A stretch of 64,000 bases of DNA from JBCDCY01 sp039180875 (GTDB taxonomy: Bacteria > Pseudomonadota > Alphaproteobacteria > Rhodobacterales > Rhodobacteraceae): contig JBCDCY010000003.1 of assembly GCA_039180875.1 (NCBI GenBank), forward strand, positions 62,001 to 126,000, in the 5' to 3' direction. The notes under the pieces are model-generated. The model saw only the letters and a program-made list of their open reading frames with translations. It searched no databases and had not been told where the DNA came from. This document shows positions 8,219-16,893 of this stretch, piece after piece (position 1 is the stretch's first letter; each line of letters begins with the position of its first letter). A program made the position numbers and the translations under genes.

Positions 8219-9132
8219 CCGCTGACATCCAAGGAAGCGCGATCCAGGACGGCCGGCCGATGCTGATCTGCCACGACTTGAACGAGTTGGCGCGGAAGAC
8301 CCAGACGAACGAGCTGGTGAACCAGGCCGACAACGAGGTCAACGCGGTGCGCTTTACCATCGGGTCGCACCAGTCCGAATTGCGGGATCTGGATGACTTC
8401 ACGCTCATCCTGTCGCTCGCGTCGGAGGGCGACTTGGACGCCGATATCGGCGCCGGCGCCGAAAGCGTGCGGGTCCGGCCCGGCATCCTCACCTTCGCGC
8501 CGCCGGTGGACCGCCAGTGCTATGATTTCCGCGGCAGCACGACCAACACCATCCTGTCGATCAAGCGCTCCGTGCTGGAGCGGGTGGCTGAGATGGATCC
8601 GGCCCTGCCGCAGCTCTCCGCGCTCGAGCCGCGCTCCGGCTGGACGCGGCCGACGCTGCAGCGGCTGATCGAGAACCAGTTCCAGGTGATGATGACCGCC
8701 GATGTCGGCTGGCGGGTGCTGGCGGAGGCCAATGCGCTGCGCATCGCTTATGAGCTCCTGGTCGCCCTCGGCGGCGAAGAGCGGGAGCCCGGCGCCCCCC
8801 TGCCCCTCACGCCGGCCGAGCTCGACCGCCTGATGGAATTCATCGACGGTGAGCTCGAGAACGATTTCGACCTCTCCGACATGGCCGGGGTCTTCGACCG
8901 CGATCCCTTCGGCTTCTCGCGCTCGTTCAAGGCAGCGACCGGCGAAAGCCCGCACCAGTTCGTCATCCAGCGCCGGCTGATGCGGGTGAAGGCGCTGCTG
9001 GAAAAGACCGACGAGACCCTGGCGCAGATCGCCTACGCCGCGGGCTTTTCCAGCCAGTCGCACATGACGGCCACCTTCTCCAAGCACTTCGCCATGCCGC
9101 CCGGGGCCTACCGCAAGCAGTGGCGCACCTGA
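8215..9132 (+). CDS. AraC family transcriptional regulator (second of tandem pair)
   Basis: A 305-residue regulator with a well conserved C-terminal AraC domain (FDLSDMAGVFDRDPFGFSRS, then AGFSSQSHMTATFSKHF and PPGAYRKQ). The N-terminal domain has no family I recognise. It overlaps the preceding AraC gene by 4 bp and precedes the ABC ATPase by about 86 bp. The two proteins share overall layout but little sequence, so they are not a recent duplication. Confidence 0.85.
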   Translation: MTADIQGSAIQDGRPMLICHDLNELARKTQTNELVNQADNEVNAVRFTIGSHQSELRDLDDFTLILSLASEGDLDADIGAGAESVRVRPGILTFAPPVDRQCYDFRGSTTNTILSIKRSVLERVAEMDPALPQLSALEPRSGWTRPTLQRLIENQFQVMMTADVGWRVLAEANALRIAYELLVALGGEEREPGAPLPLTPAELDRLMEFIDGELENDFDLSDMAGVFDRDPFGFSRSFKAATGESPHQFVIQRRLMRVKALLEKTDETLAQIAYAAGFSSQSHMTATFSKHFAMPPGAYRKQWRT

Positions 9133-9218
9133 CGGAGGCGGCGGCGACCCGGAGTTGCCGACCCCGGCGAATGCTGTGAGGATCAGGGGCAACGTTCCCT
9201 GATCGCTCGGAGCATGTG

Positions 9219-10886
9219 ATGTCCGGTGCCCGCTCGGCCCAAGACACGATCCTCGAGATCGACGACCTGTCGATCGCGCTGCCGCCGGGGGCCGATCGGC
9301 GCTATGCCGTCGAAGGCGTCTCGCTGTCGCTGAAGCGGGGCGAGATCCTCTGCATCGTCGGCGAAAGCGGTTCCGGCAAGTCGGTGATGACCAGTGCCAT
9401 CATGAACGATGTGCCGCCGACGCTCACCATCACCTCCGGCCGCGTGCTGTTCGACGGCCGCGACGTGCTGCAGTTCTCCGAGGCCGAGCTGCGCCGGATG
9501 CGGGGTGCCCGCATCTCGATGATCTATCAGGAGCCGATGGCGGCCCTCAATCCGGCGATGAAGATCGGCGCGCAAGTCGATGAAGTCTTTAAGCTTCACC
9601 GCCCCGAGATCTCTCGTGCCGAACGCCGGGCCGAGACCATGAAGCTGCTCGAGCAGATGAAGCTACCGACGCCGGAGCGGATCTACCAGAGCTACCCCCA
9701 CCAGGTCTCCGGCGGCCAGTGCCAGCGCATCGTCATCGCCATGGCGCTGGCTTGCAAACCCGACATCCTGATCGCCGACGAGCCGACCACCGCCCTCGAC
9801 GTCACCACCCAGAAGGAGATCCTGGCGCTCATTCGCGACCTCCGCGACGTCTACGACAACGCCACGATCTTCATCACCCACGATTTCGGCGTGGTGGCCG
9901 ACATGGCCGATCGGGTGGCGGTGATGTGCTGGGGCAAGGTGATCGAAGAGGGCCCGGTCGAGCAGATCCTGCTCCACCCGCGAGAGGACTACACCAAGCT
10001 CCTGGTCGACGCGATGCCGCTCCTCGAGACCACGCTCAGCCCCGACGAGACCCGGAACGACGCGCCCATCGTCGAGGTGACGTCGGTGCACAAGATCTAC
10101 GGCAGCGGCGAGGATCAGGTGCATGCCCTGAACGACGCGACCTTTGCGCTGCGCCGGGGGGAGACCCTGGGCGTGGTCGGCGAAAGCGGCTCGGGCAAGT
10201 CGACGCTGGCCAAGGCCCTGATCCGCCTGGTCGAGCCGACCGAGGGCGCCGTCATCATCAACGAGCGGGATTTCCTGTCGCTCGAGGGCGAGGCATTGCA
10301 GACGGCCCGGAAGCGGATCCAGATGATCTTCCAGGACCCCTTCGGCTCCCTCAACCCCACAAAGACGGTGGGCGAGATCCTGACCCGCGGCCCGATCCTG
10401 CAGGGCGTCGATGCCCGCACGGCGCGGGAGCGGGCCCTGACACTGCTCGACCAGGTGGGCCTCGGGCCGGAGGCCTACGGGCGCCGGCCGCGCAACTTCT
10501 CCGGCGGGCAGCGCCAGCGCATCGGCATCGCCCGGGCGCTCTCGATGGACCCGGATGTGGTGATTGCGGACGAGTCAGTCTCGGCCCTCGACCTCTCGAT
10601 CCAGAAGCAGGTGCTGCGCCTGATGAACGAATTGCAGGCGCAGTACCGGATGGCGATCATCTTCATCACCCACGACCTCCGGGTGGCCGCCCAGATCTCC
10701 GACTACATCACGGTGATGGAGAAGGGGGTGATGGTGGAGTTCGGCACGGCCGAGGCCGTCTTCAACGCGCCGCAGCACCCCTACACCCGGCGGCTGCTCG
10801 ACGCCGCACCCGGCAAGGACTGGCATCCGCCCCGCCTCACGCCGGAGGAGGCGGCGCGGATCGCGTCCAGCATCGAGCGGATCTAG
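9219..10886 (+). CDS. fused double-ATPase ABC transporter protein (oligopeptide/nickel type)
   Basis: A 555-residue protein with two complete nucleotide-binding domains, equivalent to DppD and DppF joined (YejF-like). Each half has a Walker A GESGSGKS (the first near residue 48), a signature (SGGQCQR, SGGQRQR) and a Walker B (ILIADEPTTALD, VVIADESVSALD). The C-terminal HPYTRRLLDAAP is typical of oligopeptide importers. The ATG at 9219 follows CGGAGC; a GTG at 9216 is also possible. No permease or binding-protein gene follows, so its membrane partners must be outside this stretch, possibly elsewhere in the genome. Confidence 0.88.
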   Translation: MSGARSAQDTILEIDDLSIALPPGADRRYAVEGVSLSLKRGEILCIVGESGSGKSVMTSAIMNDVPPTLTITSGRVLFDGRDVLQFSEAELRRMRGARISMIYQEPMAALNPAMKIGAQVDEVFKLHRPEISRAERRAETMKLLEQMKLPTPERIYQSYPHQVSGGQCQRIVIAMALACKPDILIADEPTTALDVTTQKEILALIRDLRDVYDNATIFITHDFGVVADMADRVAVMCWGKVIEEGPVEQILLHPREDYTKLLVDAMPLLETTLSPDETRNDAPIVEVTSVHKIYGSGEDQVHALNDATFALRRGETLGVVGESGSGKSTLAKALIRLVEPTEGAVIINERDFLSLEGEALQTARKRIQMIFQDPFGSLNPTKTVGEILTRGPILQGVDARTARERALTLLDQVGLGPEAYGRRPRNFSGGQRQRIGIARALSMDPDVVIADESVSALDLSIQKQVLRLMNELQAQYRMAIIFITHDLRVAAQISDYITVMEKGVMVEFGTAEAVFNAPQHPYTRRLLDAAPGKDWHPPRLTPEEAARIASSIERI

Positions 10887-10918
10887 GCGGGCTTACCGCC
10901 TCGGCCCGAAGCACCGAT

Positions 10919-10986
10919 GGATATTTGAGCCACTGCGAAAGCCAGAGGGCTTTCTTGCTGGTCCAAATATCCCCGCCGAAGGCATG
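10919..10986 (+). repeat. intergenic hairpin repeat, copy 1
   Basis: Arms GGATATTTGAGCCA and TGGTCCAAATATCC pair imperfectly around an inner hairpin GAAAGCC-AGAG-GGCTTTC, followed by CCGCCGAAGGCATG. The same outline recurs at 56622-56703. Both copies lie just after the stop codon of a transport gene. The structure could stop transcription or protect mRNA 3' ends; it looks like a dispersed repeat family. Confidence 0.7.
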
Positions 10987-11027
10987 GGTCTCTCTCAACC
11001 GGCTGGCGATCTACTCCGCCGCCGTCT

Positions 11028-11318
11028 TCAGCGCCCTAGGTTCCGCGGGCGACGACCCGCCGCTCGCGCCCGCCATTGAGGCTGGACAGGCCGCCGCGGT
11101 CCCTCGGCCAACTGCCGGGCAGAGTCCTCCCGGCCCTGGCCGGGCGCGGGCAGCATGATCTTGCGATGCGCCCCAGCGATCGTAGGCGATAGGGCAGCCA
11201 TCTCCGGCGCCGTGAGCGTCACGCGGATCATGTTGGGGGTGATCCGCTCCGCCCGCCGCACGCTCAACAGGGCGGGCTGCCGGCGCGGCTTCGGGGCTTG
11301 GGTTGCGGCGGTGGTCAT
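11028..11318 (-). pseudogene. truncated siderophore-interacting protein (FAD-binding N-terminus)
   Basis: The ATG at 11316-11318 has an excellent ribosome site (GAGGAGG). The first 60 or so residues, including ERITPNMIRVTLTAPEM and GAHRKIMLPAPGQ, match the N-terminus of siderophore-interacting/ViuB-type ferric reductases, which are normally 250 residues or more. After about residue 60 the frame turns into low-complexity Arg/Pro sequence and stops at 96 residues. The NAD(P)H-binding domain is missing. It appears to be a deletion remnant whose translation signals persist. It is divergent from cofG. Confidence 0.65.
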
Positions 11319-11426
11319 CGTCCATCCTCCTCAGTCGGCAGGGATCCTGCGGGGCGGGAGGAGAAACTCAAGGCGCCGAGCGGTCGCATGCGAAACGATT
11401 GACAGTCGACCGATGGGAAACGCAGC

Positions 11427-12587
11427 ATGCTCCCACTCTTCACGCGAGGGCTGGTTTTCTTGACCGAGCATCCGCTGCTGGCCGATCTGGCGCGCGCGCC
11501 CCTTCCGTCGCTTCTGGCCGAGGCGTCGGCGATCCGCGATGCCCATTGGGGCCGCACCGTCACCTATTCTCGCAAGGTGTTCGTGCCGCTCACCAACATG
11601 TGCCGGGACACCTGCGGCTATTGCACCTTCGTGAAGCACCCCGACGACCCGGCGGCCCATCTGATGTCGCCGGACGAGGTGCGCGCCATCGTGCGAAAGG
11701 GCGCGCGCCAGGGCTGCAAGGAGGTGCTGTTCAGCCTCGGCGAAAAGCCGGAGCTGCGCTATCCCGCCGCCCGCGCGGCCCTGGCGGCCCGGGGGCACAG
11801 CCGCCTCACCGACTATCTGCGGGAAATGTGCGCCCTAGTGCTGCGGGAGAGCGATCTCCTGCCCCACGTCAATGCCGGTCGCCTGAGCCGGGAAGAGCTG
11901 GCGCTGCTCCGCCCCGTCGCCGCCTCCATGGGCATGATGCTGGAGACGCTGAGCCGGCGCCTCGCCCGCGCTGGCGGGCCGCACCATGCCTGCCCCGACA
12001 AGCTGCCGCGCCTGCGGCTGCGGGCGTTGCTCGAAGCCGGGGCGATGCGAGTGCCCTACACCACCGGCCTGCTGATCGGCATCGGCGAGAGCTTTGCCGA
12101 GCGCATCGAGGCCCTCGCCGCCATCGCCGAGGCCCATCGCCGATACGGCCACGTGCAGGAAGTCATCGTCCAGAACTTCCAGCGCAAGCCCGACATCGCG
12201 ATGCGCGACCACCCGGAACCGATGCTCGACGACATGCTCCGCACCCTGGCCGCTGCCCGCATCCTGCTGCCGGCGGAGATCAGCCTGCAGGCGCCGCCCA
12301 ACCTCAGCGCGCGCCATATCGACTATCTCGGCGCCGGCATCAACGACTGGGGTGGCATCTCTCCGGTCACCATCGACTTCATCAATCCAGGGCATGACTG
12401 GCCGGAGATCCGCACGCTCGACCGGGCCTGCGCCGAGGCGGGCTTTAGCTTGAGGGAGCGCCTGACGATCTATCCGCGCCTCGCCCGGCCGGAGTTCGTC
12501 GATCCCGGGCTGCTGCCGGCGGTCCAACGCTTGGCCGGGCCCGACGGCCTTGCCGCCAAGGCAACCGTGCCCCAGGCCGCCGAATGA
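11427..12587 (+). CDS. cofG: 7,8-didemethyl-8-hydroxy-5-deazariboflavin synthase subunit CofG
   Basis: A 386-residue radical SAM enzyme with the cluster motif CRDTCGYC (Cys59, Cys63, Cys66) and the CofG-typical FSLGEKPELRYP. With CofH it makes the deazaflavin FO, the chromophore of coenzyme F420: CofH joins tyrosine to the ribityl-uracil and CofG closes the ring. Actinobacteria often fuse both as FbiC; here they are separate genes, as in archaea and other proteobacteria. First gene of a tightly overlapped operon; its stop overlaps the cofH start by ATGA. Confidence 0.93.
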   Translation: MLPLFTRGLVFLTEHPLLADLARAPLPSLLAEASAIRDAHWGRTVTYSRKVFVPLTNMCRDTCGYCTFVKHPDDPAAHLMSPDEVRAIVRKGARQGCKEVLFSLGEKPELRYPAARAALAARGHSRLTDYLREMCALVLRESDLLPHVNAGRLSREELALLRPVAASMGMMLETLSRRLARAGGPHHACPDKLPRLRLRALLEAGAMRVPYTTGLLIGIGESFAERIEALAAIAEAHRRYGHVQEVIVQNFQRKPDIAMRDHPEPMLDDMLRTLAAARILLPAEISLQAPPNLSARHIDYLGAGINDWGGISPVTIDFINPGHDWPEIRTLDRACAEAGFSLRERLTIYPRLARPEFVDPGLLPAVQRLAGPDGLAAKATVPQAAE

Positions 12588-13825
12588 CCGCACCCGAGAC
12601 CCATCTCGCCGCCGCCCGGCCGGCCGTCGCCCGCATCCTCGAGCGGGCCCTCGACGGCCAGGAGGTGACGGAGGCGGAGGGCCGGCGGCTGTTCCACGCC
12701 AGCGGCCCCGACCTCGCCGCTGTCTGCGCTGTCGCTGACCATCTGCGGGCCCGGGCCAACGGCGAGGCCGTCAGCTTCGTCGTCAACCGCAACATCAACT
12801 TCACCAACGTCTGCTACATGGGCTGCCGCTTCTGCAACTTCGCCAAGCGGGCGGAAGAGCCGGGGGCGGAGTGGCTGAGCCTCGAGGAAATCGCCCGCCG
12901 GGCGGAGGAGGCCTGGGCCCGCGGCGCCACCGAGGTCTGCATCCAGGGCGGCCTGCATCCGCGCCTGCCCGGCAGCTACTACCGCGACATCCTCCGCGCC
13001 ATCAAAGCTGCCGTGCCGGCGATGCACATCCACGCCTTCTCCCCCTTCGAGATCTGGTACGGGGCGGCCAAGACCCAGCTCAGTTATTCCGACTTCATCG
13101 CCGATCTGATGGAGTGCGGCCTCGGCTCGATGCCCGGCACGGCGGCGGAGATCCTGGATACCGAGATCCGCCAGCGCCTCACCCGCAACAAATTGAGCGC
13201 CGAGCGCTGGGTGGAGATCGTGCGCACCGCCCACGCTCTCGGCCTCCGCACCAGCGCCACCATCATGTACGGCCATATCGACGGGCCGGAGCATTGGGCC
13301 GCCCATATCCGCCTGCTGCGCGACATCCAGGCGGAGACCGGGGGCTTCACCGAGCTTGTGCCGCTCTCCTTCGTGCACGAGGCCTCGCCGCTCTTCCTCG
13401 AGGATCCGGGCGGCGTGCGGCCCGGGCCCACGGGGTTGGAGGTCGACAGGATGCACGCCGTCGCCCGCATCATGCTGGCGGGGCGCATCGACAACATCCA
13501 GGTGTCCTGGACCAAGCTCGGCCCGGCCCGGGCGCTCGATCTGCTGGGCAAGGGGGTGAACGACCTGGGCGGCACCCTGATGAACGAGAGCATCTCGCGC
13601 GCTGCCGGTGCGCGCCACGGGCAGGAGATCACGGCGGCGGAACTGGTGCGGATGATCCGGGCCGGCGGCCGGCTGCCGGTGCGACGCAACACCGTCTACG
13701 ACGTGCTCGAGCGTTTCGAGGCGCACGATCCCGGCGCCCTCGCCCCCCTGGTCGATCGCCAGGGCTGCGACCCGCTGGGTTTCCTTGAGCCGGCCAAGGA
13801 CGAGCGTTGGAGTGCCCTGGGGTGA
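12584..13825 (+). CDS. cofH: 5-amino-6-(D-ribitylamino)uracil--L-tyrosine 4-hydroxyphenyl transferase CofH
   Basis: A 413-residue radical SAM protein with CYMGCRFC (Cys77, Cys81, Cys84) and CofH-typical sequence (CIQGGLHPRLPGSYYRDILR, HAFSPFEIWYGA). It generates the tyrosine-derived radical that couples to the flavin precursor 5-amino-6-ribitylaminouracil. Complete length for the family. It overlaps cofG by 4 bp at its start, and its TGA overlaps the GTG of cofD, indicating translational coupling. Confidence 0.93.
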   Translation: MTAPETHLAAARPAVARILERALDGQEVTEAEGRRLFHASGPDLAAVCAVADHLRARANGEAVSFVVNRNINFTNVCYMGCRFCNFAKRAEEPGAEWLSLEEIARRAEEAWARGATEVCIQGGLHPRLPGSYYRDILRAIKAAVPAMHIHAFSPFEIWYGAAKTQLSYSDFIADLMECGLGSMPGTAAEILDTEIRQRLTRNKLSAERWVEIVRTAHALGLRTSATIMYGHIDGPEHWAAHIRLLRDIQAETGGFTELVPLSFVHEASPLFLEDPGGVRPGPTGLEVDRMHAVARIMLAGRIDNIQVSWTKLGPARALDLLGKGVNDLGGTLMNESISRAAGARHGQEITAAELVRMIRAGGRLPVRRNTVYDVLERFEAHDPGALAPLVDRQGCDPLGFLEPAKDERWSALG

Positions 13826-14784
13826 GTGCGCGGCTGCAGGTCACGTTGCTCGCCGGCGGGGTCGGCGGTGCCAAGATGGCGGAGGGGTTGGCGGCGCTCC
13901 CTGACATCGACCTGTCGATCATCGGCAACGTGGCCGACGACGAGGAATTTCACGGCCTCTGGGTCTCGCCCGACGTCGACACCGTGACCTACAGCCTGGC
14001 CGATCGCATCGACCGGAGCCAGGGCTGGGGCGTGGCCGACGAAGGGCTGCGGGCGCTCGAGACCCTGGCGACCCTCGGGGCCGAGACCTGGATGACCCTC
14101 GGCGACCGGGATTTCGGCCTGCACATCTACCGCACGGACCGGCGACGGCGGGGCGACCGCCCGTCCGACATCGCAGCGGACGTGGCCCGGGCCTTCGGTG
14201 TCGGCCCGCGCGTCCTGCTGCCGACCGACGATCGGGTGCAGACCCAGGTACGTACGACCGAGGGTTGGCTCAGCTTTCAGCAGTATTTCGTGCGGGAGAA
14301 ATGCGCGCCCGAGGTGCTGGAAATCCGCTTCGACGGGATCGAGGCTGCCCGGCCGACGCCCGAAAGCCTGGCGGCGCTGGCGGCCGCCGACCTCATCGTG
14401 CTCGCCCCCTCGAACCCCTTGGTGAGCCTCGGGCCGATCCTGGCGACGCCGGGCCTTCGCGCGGCGCTGGCCGCGGCCCCTGCCCTGAAACTCGCCGTCA
14501 GCCCGTTGATCGCCGGCGAGGTGGTGAAGGGGCCGGCGGGGCGGATGATGGCCTCGCTCGGCCTTCGGGCCGATGCGTTGGGCGTGGCCGAGCTCTACCA
14601 CGATCTGCTCGATCTGTTCGTGCTCGACCGTGCCGATGCGGGCCTTATGGCGGAGATCGCGGCCCTCGGCATGGAGCCCGTCGCGACCGACACTCTGATG
14701 CAAGACCATCCGGGCAAGGTGCGCCTGGCCGGAGAGCTGGTGATGCGCGCCGGCGAACGCCGGGCTCAGCGGGGCGCAGCATGA
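13822..14784 (+). CDS. cofD: 2-phospho-L-lactate transferase CofD
   Basis: A 320-residue protein with the N-terminal LLAGGVGGAKMAEGL loop and the NVADDEEFHGLWVSPDVDT segment of CofD/FbiA. It transfers the phospho-hydroxyacid from the activated guanosine donor to FO to give F420-0 (or its dehydro form). I chose the GTG at 13822, which overlaps the cofH stop (GTGA); a TTG at 13807 is also in frame. The start of the conserved domain (ARLQVTLLAGG) supports the GTG. Confidence 0.93.
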   Translation: MSARLQVTLLAGGVGGAKMAEGLAALPDIDLSIIGNVADDEEFHGLWVSPDVDTVTYSLADRIDRSQGWGVADEGLRALETLATLGAETWMTLGDRDFGLHIYRTDRRRRGDRPSDIAADVARAFGVGPRVLLPTDDRVQTQVRTTEGWLSFQQYFVREKCAPEVLEIRFDGIEAARPTPESLAALAAADLIVLAPSNPLVSLGPILATPGLRAALAAAPALKLAVSPLIAGEVVKGPAGRMMASLGLRADALGVAELYHDLLDLFVLDRADAGLMAEIAALGMEPVATDTLMQDHPGKVRLAGELVMRAGERRAQRGAA

Positions 14785-15425
14785 GCGGGCGCCTGCTCGT
14801 CGCCGTGCCGATGAAGGACCCGGCTGCGGCCAAAACACGGCTGGCCGATGCGCTCCCCGATCCGTTGCGGGAACGGCTGGCGGAGGGCCTCTTCGCGCAC
14901 ACCCTGCGCCTGCTGCTCTCCCTGCCCACACCACCGGTTTGGGAGGCGATGGACGTGGCCGTTGTGACCGGCGCCCCTCGGGTTGCCGCGATGGCGGAAG
15001 CGCTGGGCGCGCGTGCCGTGGACGAGGGGGCTGTGCCCGAGCTCTCCGCCGCCCTCGACCACGCCGCCATCTGGGCCCGGCGCCAGGGCTACGCCGCGCT
15101 CGCCGTGCTGCCGGCCGATCTCGCCGCACCCCGGCCGGAGGACCTGCTGGCCCTGCTCGGCCACCGCCCCGGGCCCGGCGAGGTGCTGCTCTGCCCCGCC
15201 GCGGATTACGGCACGAACGGCCTGCTGGTCGCGCCGCCCGATGCCCTGCCCTTCGCCTTCGGCCCCGGCTCCTTCCACCGCCACCGGGCGGCGGCGGAGG
15301 CCCACGGACTCACCCCCGTCCTCATGCCGCTCGAGAGCCTGCGCCACGACGTCGACACCTCGGCCGATCTGGCGCGCCTGGCGAAGGCGCAGCCCACGCT
15401 CCTCGCCGGCTGGACCGGACGATGA
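14781..15425 (+). CDS. cofC: 2-phospho-L-lactate guanylyltransferase CofC
   Basis: A 214-residue nucleotidyltransferase. The N-terminus LLVAVPMKDPAAAKTRLAD is the GTP-binding loop of CofC, and AVLPADLAAPRPEDL carries the metal-binding Asp. It activates a three-carbon phosphoacid with GTP for CofD. In different organisms the substrate is 2-phospholactate, phosphoenolpyruvate or 3-phosphoglycerate; which one this enzyme uses cannot be read from the sequence by eye. It overlaps both neighbours by ATGA. Confidence 0.9.
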   Translation: MSGRLLVAVPMKDPAAAKTRLADALPDPLRERLAEGLFAHTLRLLLSLPTPPVWEAMDVAVVTGAPRVAAMAEALGARAVDEGAVPELSAALDHAAIWARRQGYAALAVLPADLAAPRPEDLLALLGHRPGPGEVLLCPAADYGTNGLLVAPPDALPFAFGPGSFHRHRAAAEAHGLTPVLMPLESLRHDVDTSADLARLAKAQPTLLAGWTGR

Positions 15426-16210
15426 AGGATCTCGGCACCGCCGGCGGGGTGGAGATCGTCGCCGTCCCCGGCATTCCCGATATCCGGTCGGGCGACGATC
15501 TGGCCGCCATCCTGATCGCGGCGCTGGAGACCGCCGGTCTGCCGCTGCGCGACGGCGACGTGCTCTGCCTCGCCCACAAGATCGCCTCGAAGGCGGAGGG
15601 CTGCATCCGCCGGCTGGCCGACATCACCCCCTCCCCCAAGGCAGAGGAACTCGCCCGCACCCTCGCCAAGGACCCGCGCAAGGTGGAGGTGGTGCTGGAG
15701 GAGAGCCGCACGGTGCTGCGCGCCTTCCGCCATCCCGGCCAGGACCAGGGGGTGATGATCTGCGAGCACCGGCTCGGCTTCATCTCGGCCAACGCGGGCG
15801 TGGACGAGTCGAACGCCGAGGAGATGGGGACGGTCATCACCCTGCCCCGCGACCCCGACGCCACCTGCCGGACCCTCCGCGACGGGGTGCGCAACCGCTT
15901 CGGCGTGAAGGTCGGCGTGGTGATGACCGACACGTTCGGCCGCCCCTGGCGCCTTGGCCAGGTGAACGTGGCGATCGGCCTTGCAGGCCTGCCCGCCACC
16001 CGGCGCGAGCAGGGCACCAGCGATGCCTGGGGCCGGCCGCTGCTGGTGACGGAGCCTGCCTTCGCCGATGAGGTGGCGGCCGCCTCGGGCCTCGTCATCC
16101 GCAAGAGCGGGCGCCAGCCGCTGGTGCTGCTCCGCGGTCTCGACTGGCGCCCGGCAGAGACCCAGGCCCGGGATCTGATCCGGCGGGCGGAGGAGGATAT
16201 GTTCAGATGA
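15422..16210 (+). CDS. cofE: coenzyme F420-0:L-glutamate ligase CofE
   Basis: A 262-residue protein with CofE family features: the N-terminal AVPGIPDIRSGDDLA, CLAHKIASKAEG, and GVVMTDTFGRPWRLGQVNVA. It adds glutamate residues to F420-0 using GTP. It is the stand-alone form without the C-terminal FMN nitroreductase-like domain of actinobacterial FbiB, so if dehydro-F420-0 is the intermediate its reductase must be encoded elsewhere. It overlaps cofC and fno by 4 bp each. Confidence 0.93.
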   Translation: MKDLGTAGGVEIVAVPGIPDIRSGDDLAAILIAALETAGLPLRDGDVLCLAHKIASKAEGCIRRLADITPSPKAEELARTLAKDPRKVEVVLEESRTVLRAFRHPGQDQGVMICEHRLGFISANAGVDESNAEEMGTVITLPRDPDATCRTLRDGVRNRFGVKVGVVMTDTFGRPWRLGQVNVAIGLAGLPATRREQGTSDAWGRPLLVTEPAFADEVAAASGLVIRKSGRQPLVLLRGLDWRPAETQARDLIRRAEEDMFR

Positions 16211-16875
16211 CCCTTGCCATCATCGGCGGCACCGGCCCCCAGGGCCAGGGCTTGGCCCTGCGCTTCGCCCGGGCCGGGCTGCCGGTCGCCCTCGGCTCCC
16301 GCGATGCGGCCCGGGCGGCGGAGATCGCCGCGACCCTGTCGGAGAAGCTCGGCGACGGTGCCGCGCCGATCAGCGGCCATGGCAACGAGGCGGCGGCGGA
16401 TGCGGCGGATGAAATGGTGCTCCTCGCCGTGCCCTGGTCGGGCCATCAGGCAACGCTCGAGGCGCTGAAGCCCCATCTCGCCGGCAAGATCCTGGTCGAT
16501 ATCGTGGTGCCGCTCGCCGCGGACGATCCCAAGAAGGTCGACATGCCGCCCGAAGGCTCCGCCACCGAGGCGGCGCAGGCCCAGCTCGGCCGCGAGATCC
16601 CGGTGATCGGCGCCCTGCACAACGTCTCCGCCAGCGTGCTCGGCGATCTCGAGGCACCGATCAACTGCGACGTGCTGGTCTGCGGCAACAGCCTGGAGGC
16701 GCGCAAGCGGGTGATGACGCTGGTCGAGCGCCTGGGCGTGCGGGCCTACAATGCCGGCGACGCGCAATCGGCCCGCTGCATCGAGGCGATCACCCCCATC
16801 CTGATCCGCATCAACATCTCCAAGGCCGTGCCGTTCTCGCACGCCGGGGTGCGGATCTGGCCACCGGAACACTGA
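16207..16875 (+). CDS. fno: NADPH-dependent F420 reductase
   Basis: A 222-residue protein with an N-terminal NADP-binding loop GGTGPQGQG (residues 7-15) and SRD/AAR phosphate-binding residues, followed by VLLAVPWSGHQATLE and FNO-typical GALHNVSASVLGDL and CDVLVCG. It exchanges hydride between NADPH and F420, giving the reduced F420H2 used by oxidoreductases. Its ATGA overlap with cofE places cofactor synthesis and reduction in one transcript, with the LLM oxidoreductase 18 bp downstream as likely consumer. Confidence 0.9.
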   Translation: MTLAIIGGTGPQGQGLALRFARAGLPVALGSRDAARAAEIAATLSEKLGDGAAPISGHGNEAAADAADEMVLLAVPWSGHQATLEALKPHLAGKILVDIVVPLAADDPKKVDMPPEGSATEAAQAQLGREIPVIGALHNVSASVLGDLEAPINCDVLVCGNSLEARKRVMTLVERLGVRAYNAGDAQSARCIEAITPILIRINISKAVPFSHAGVRIWPPEH

Positions 16876-16893
16876 GGAAAGGGAGCGGGAGCG

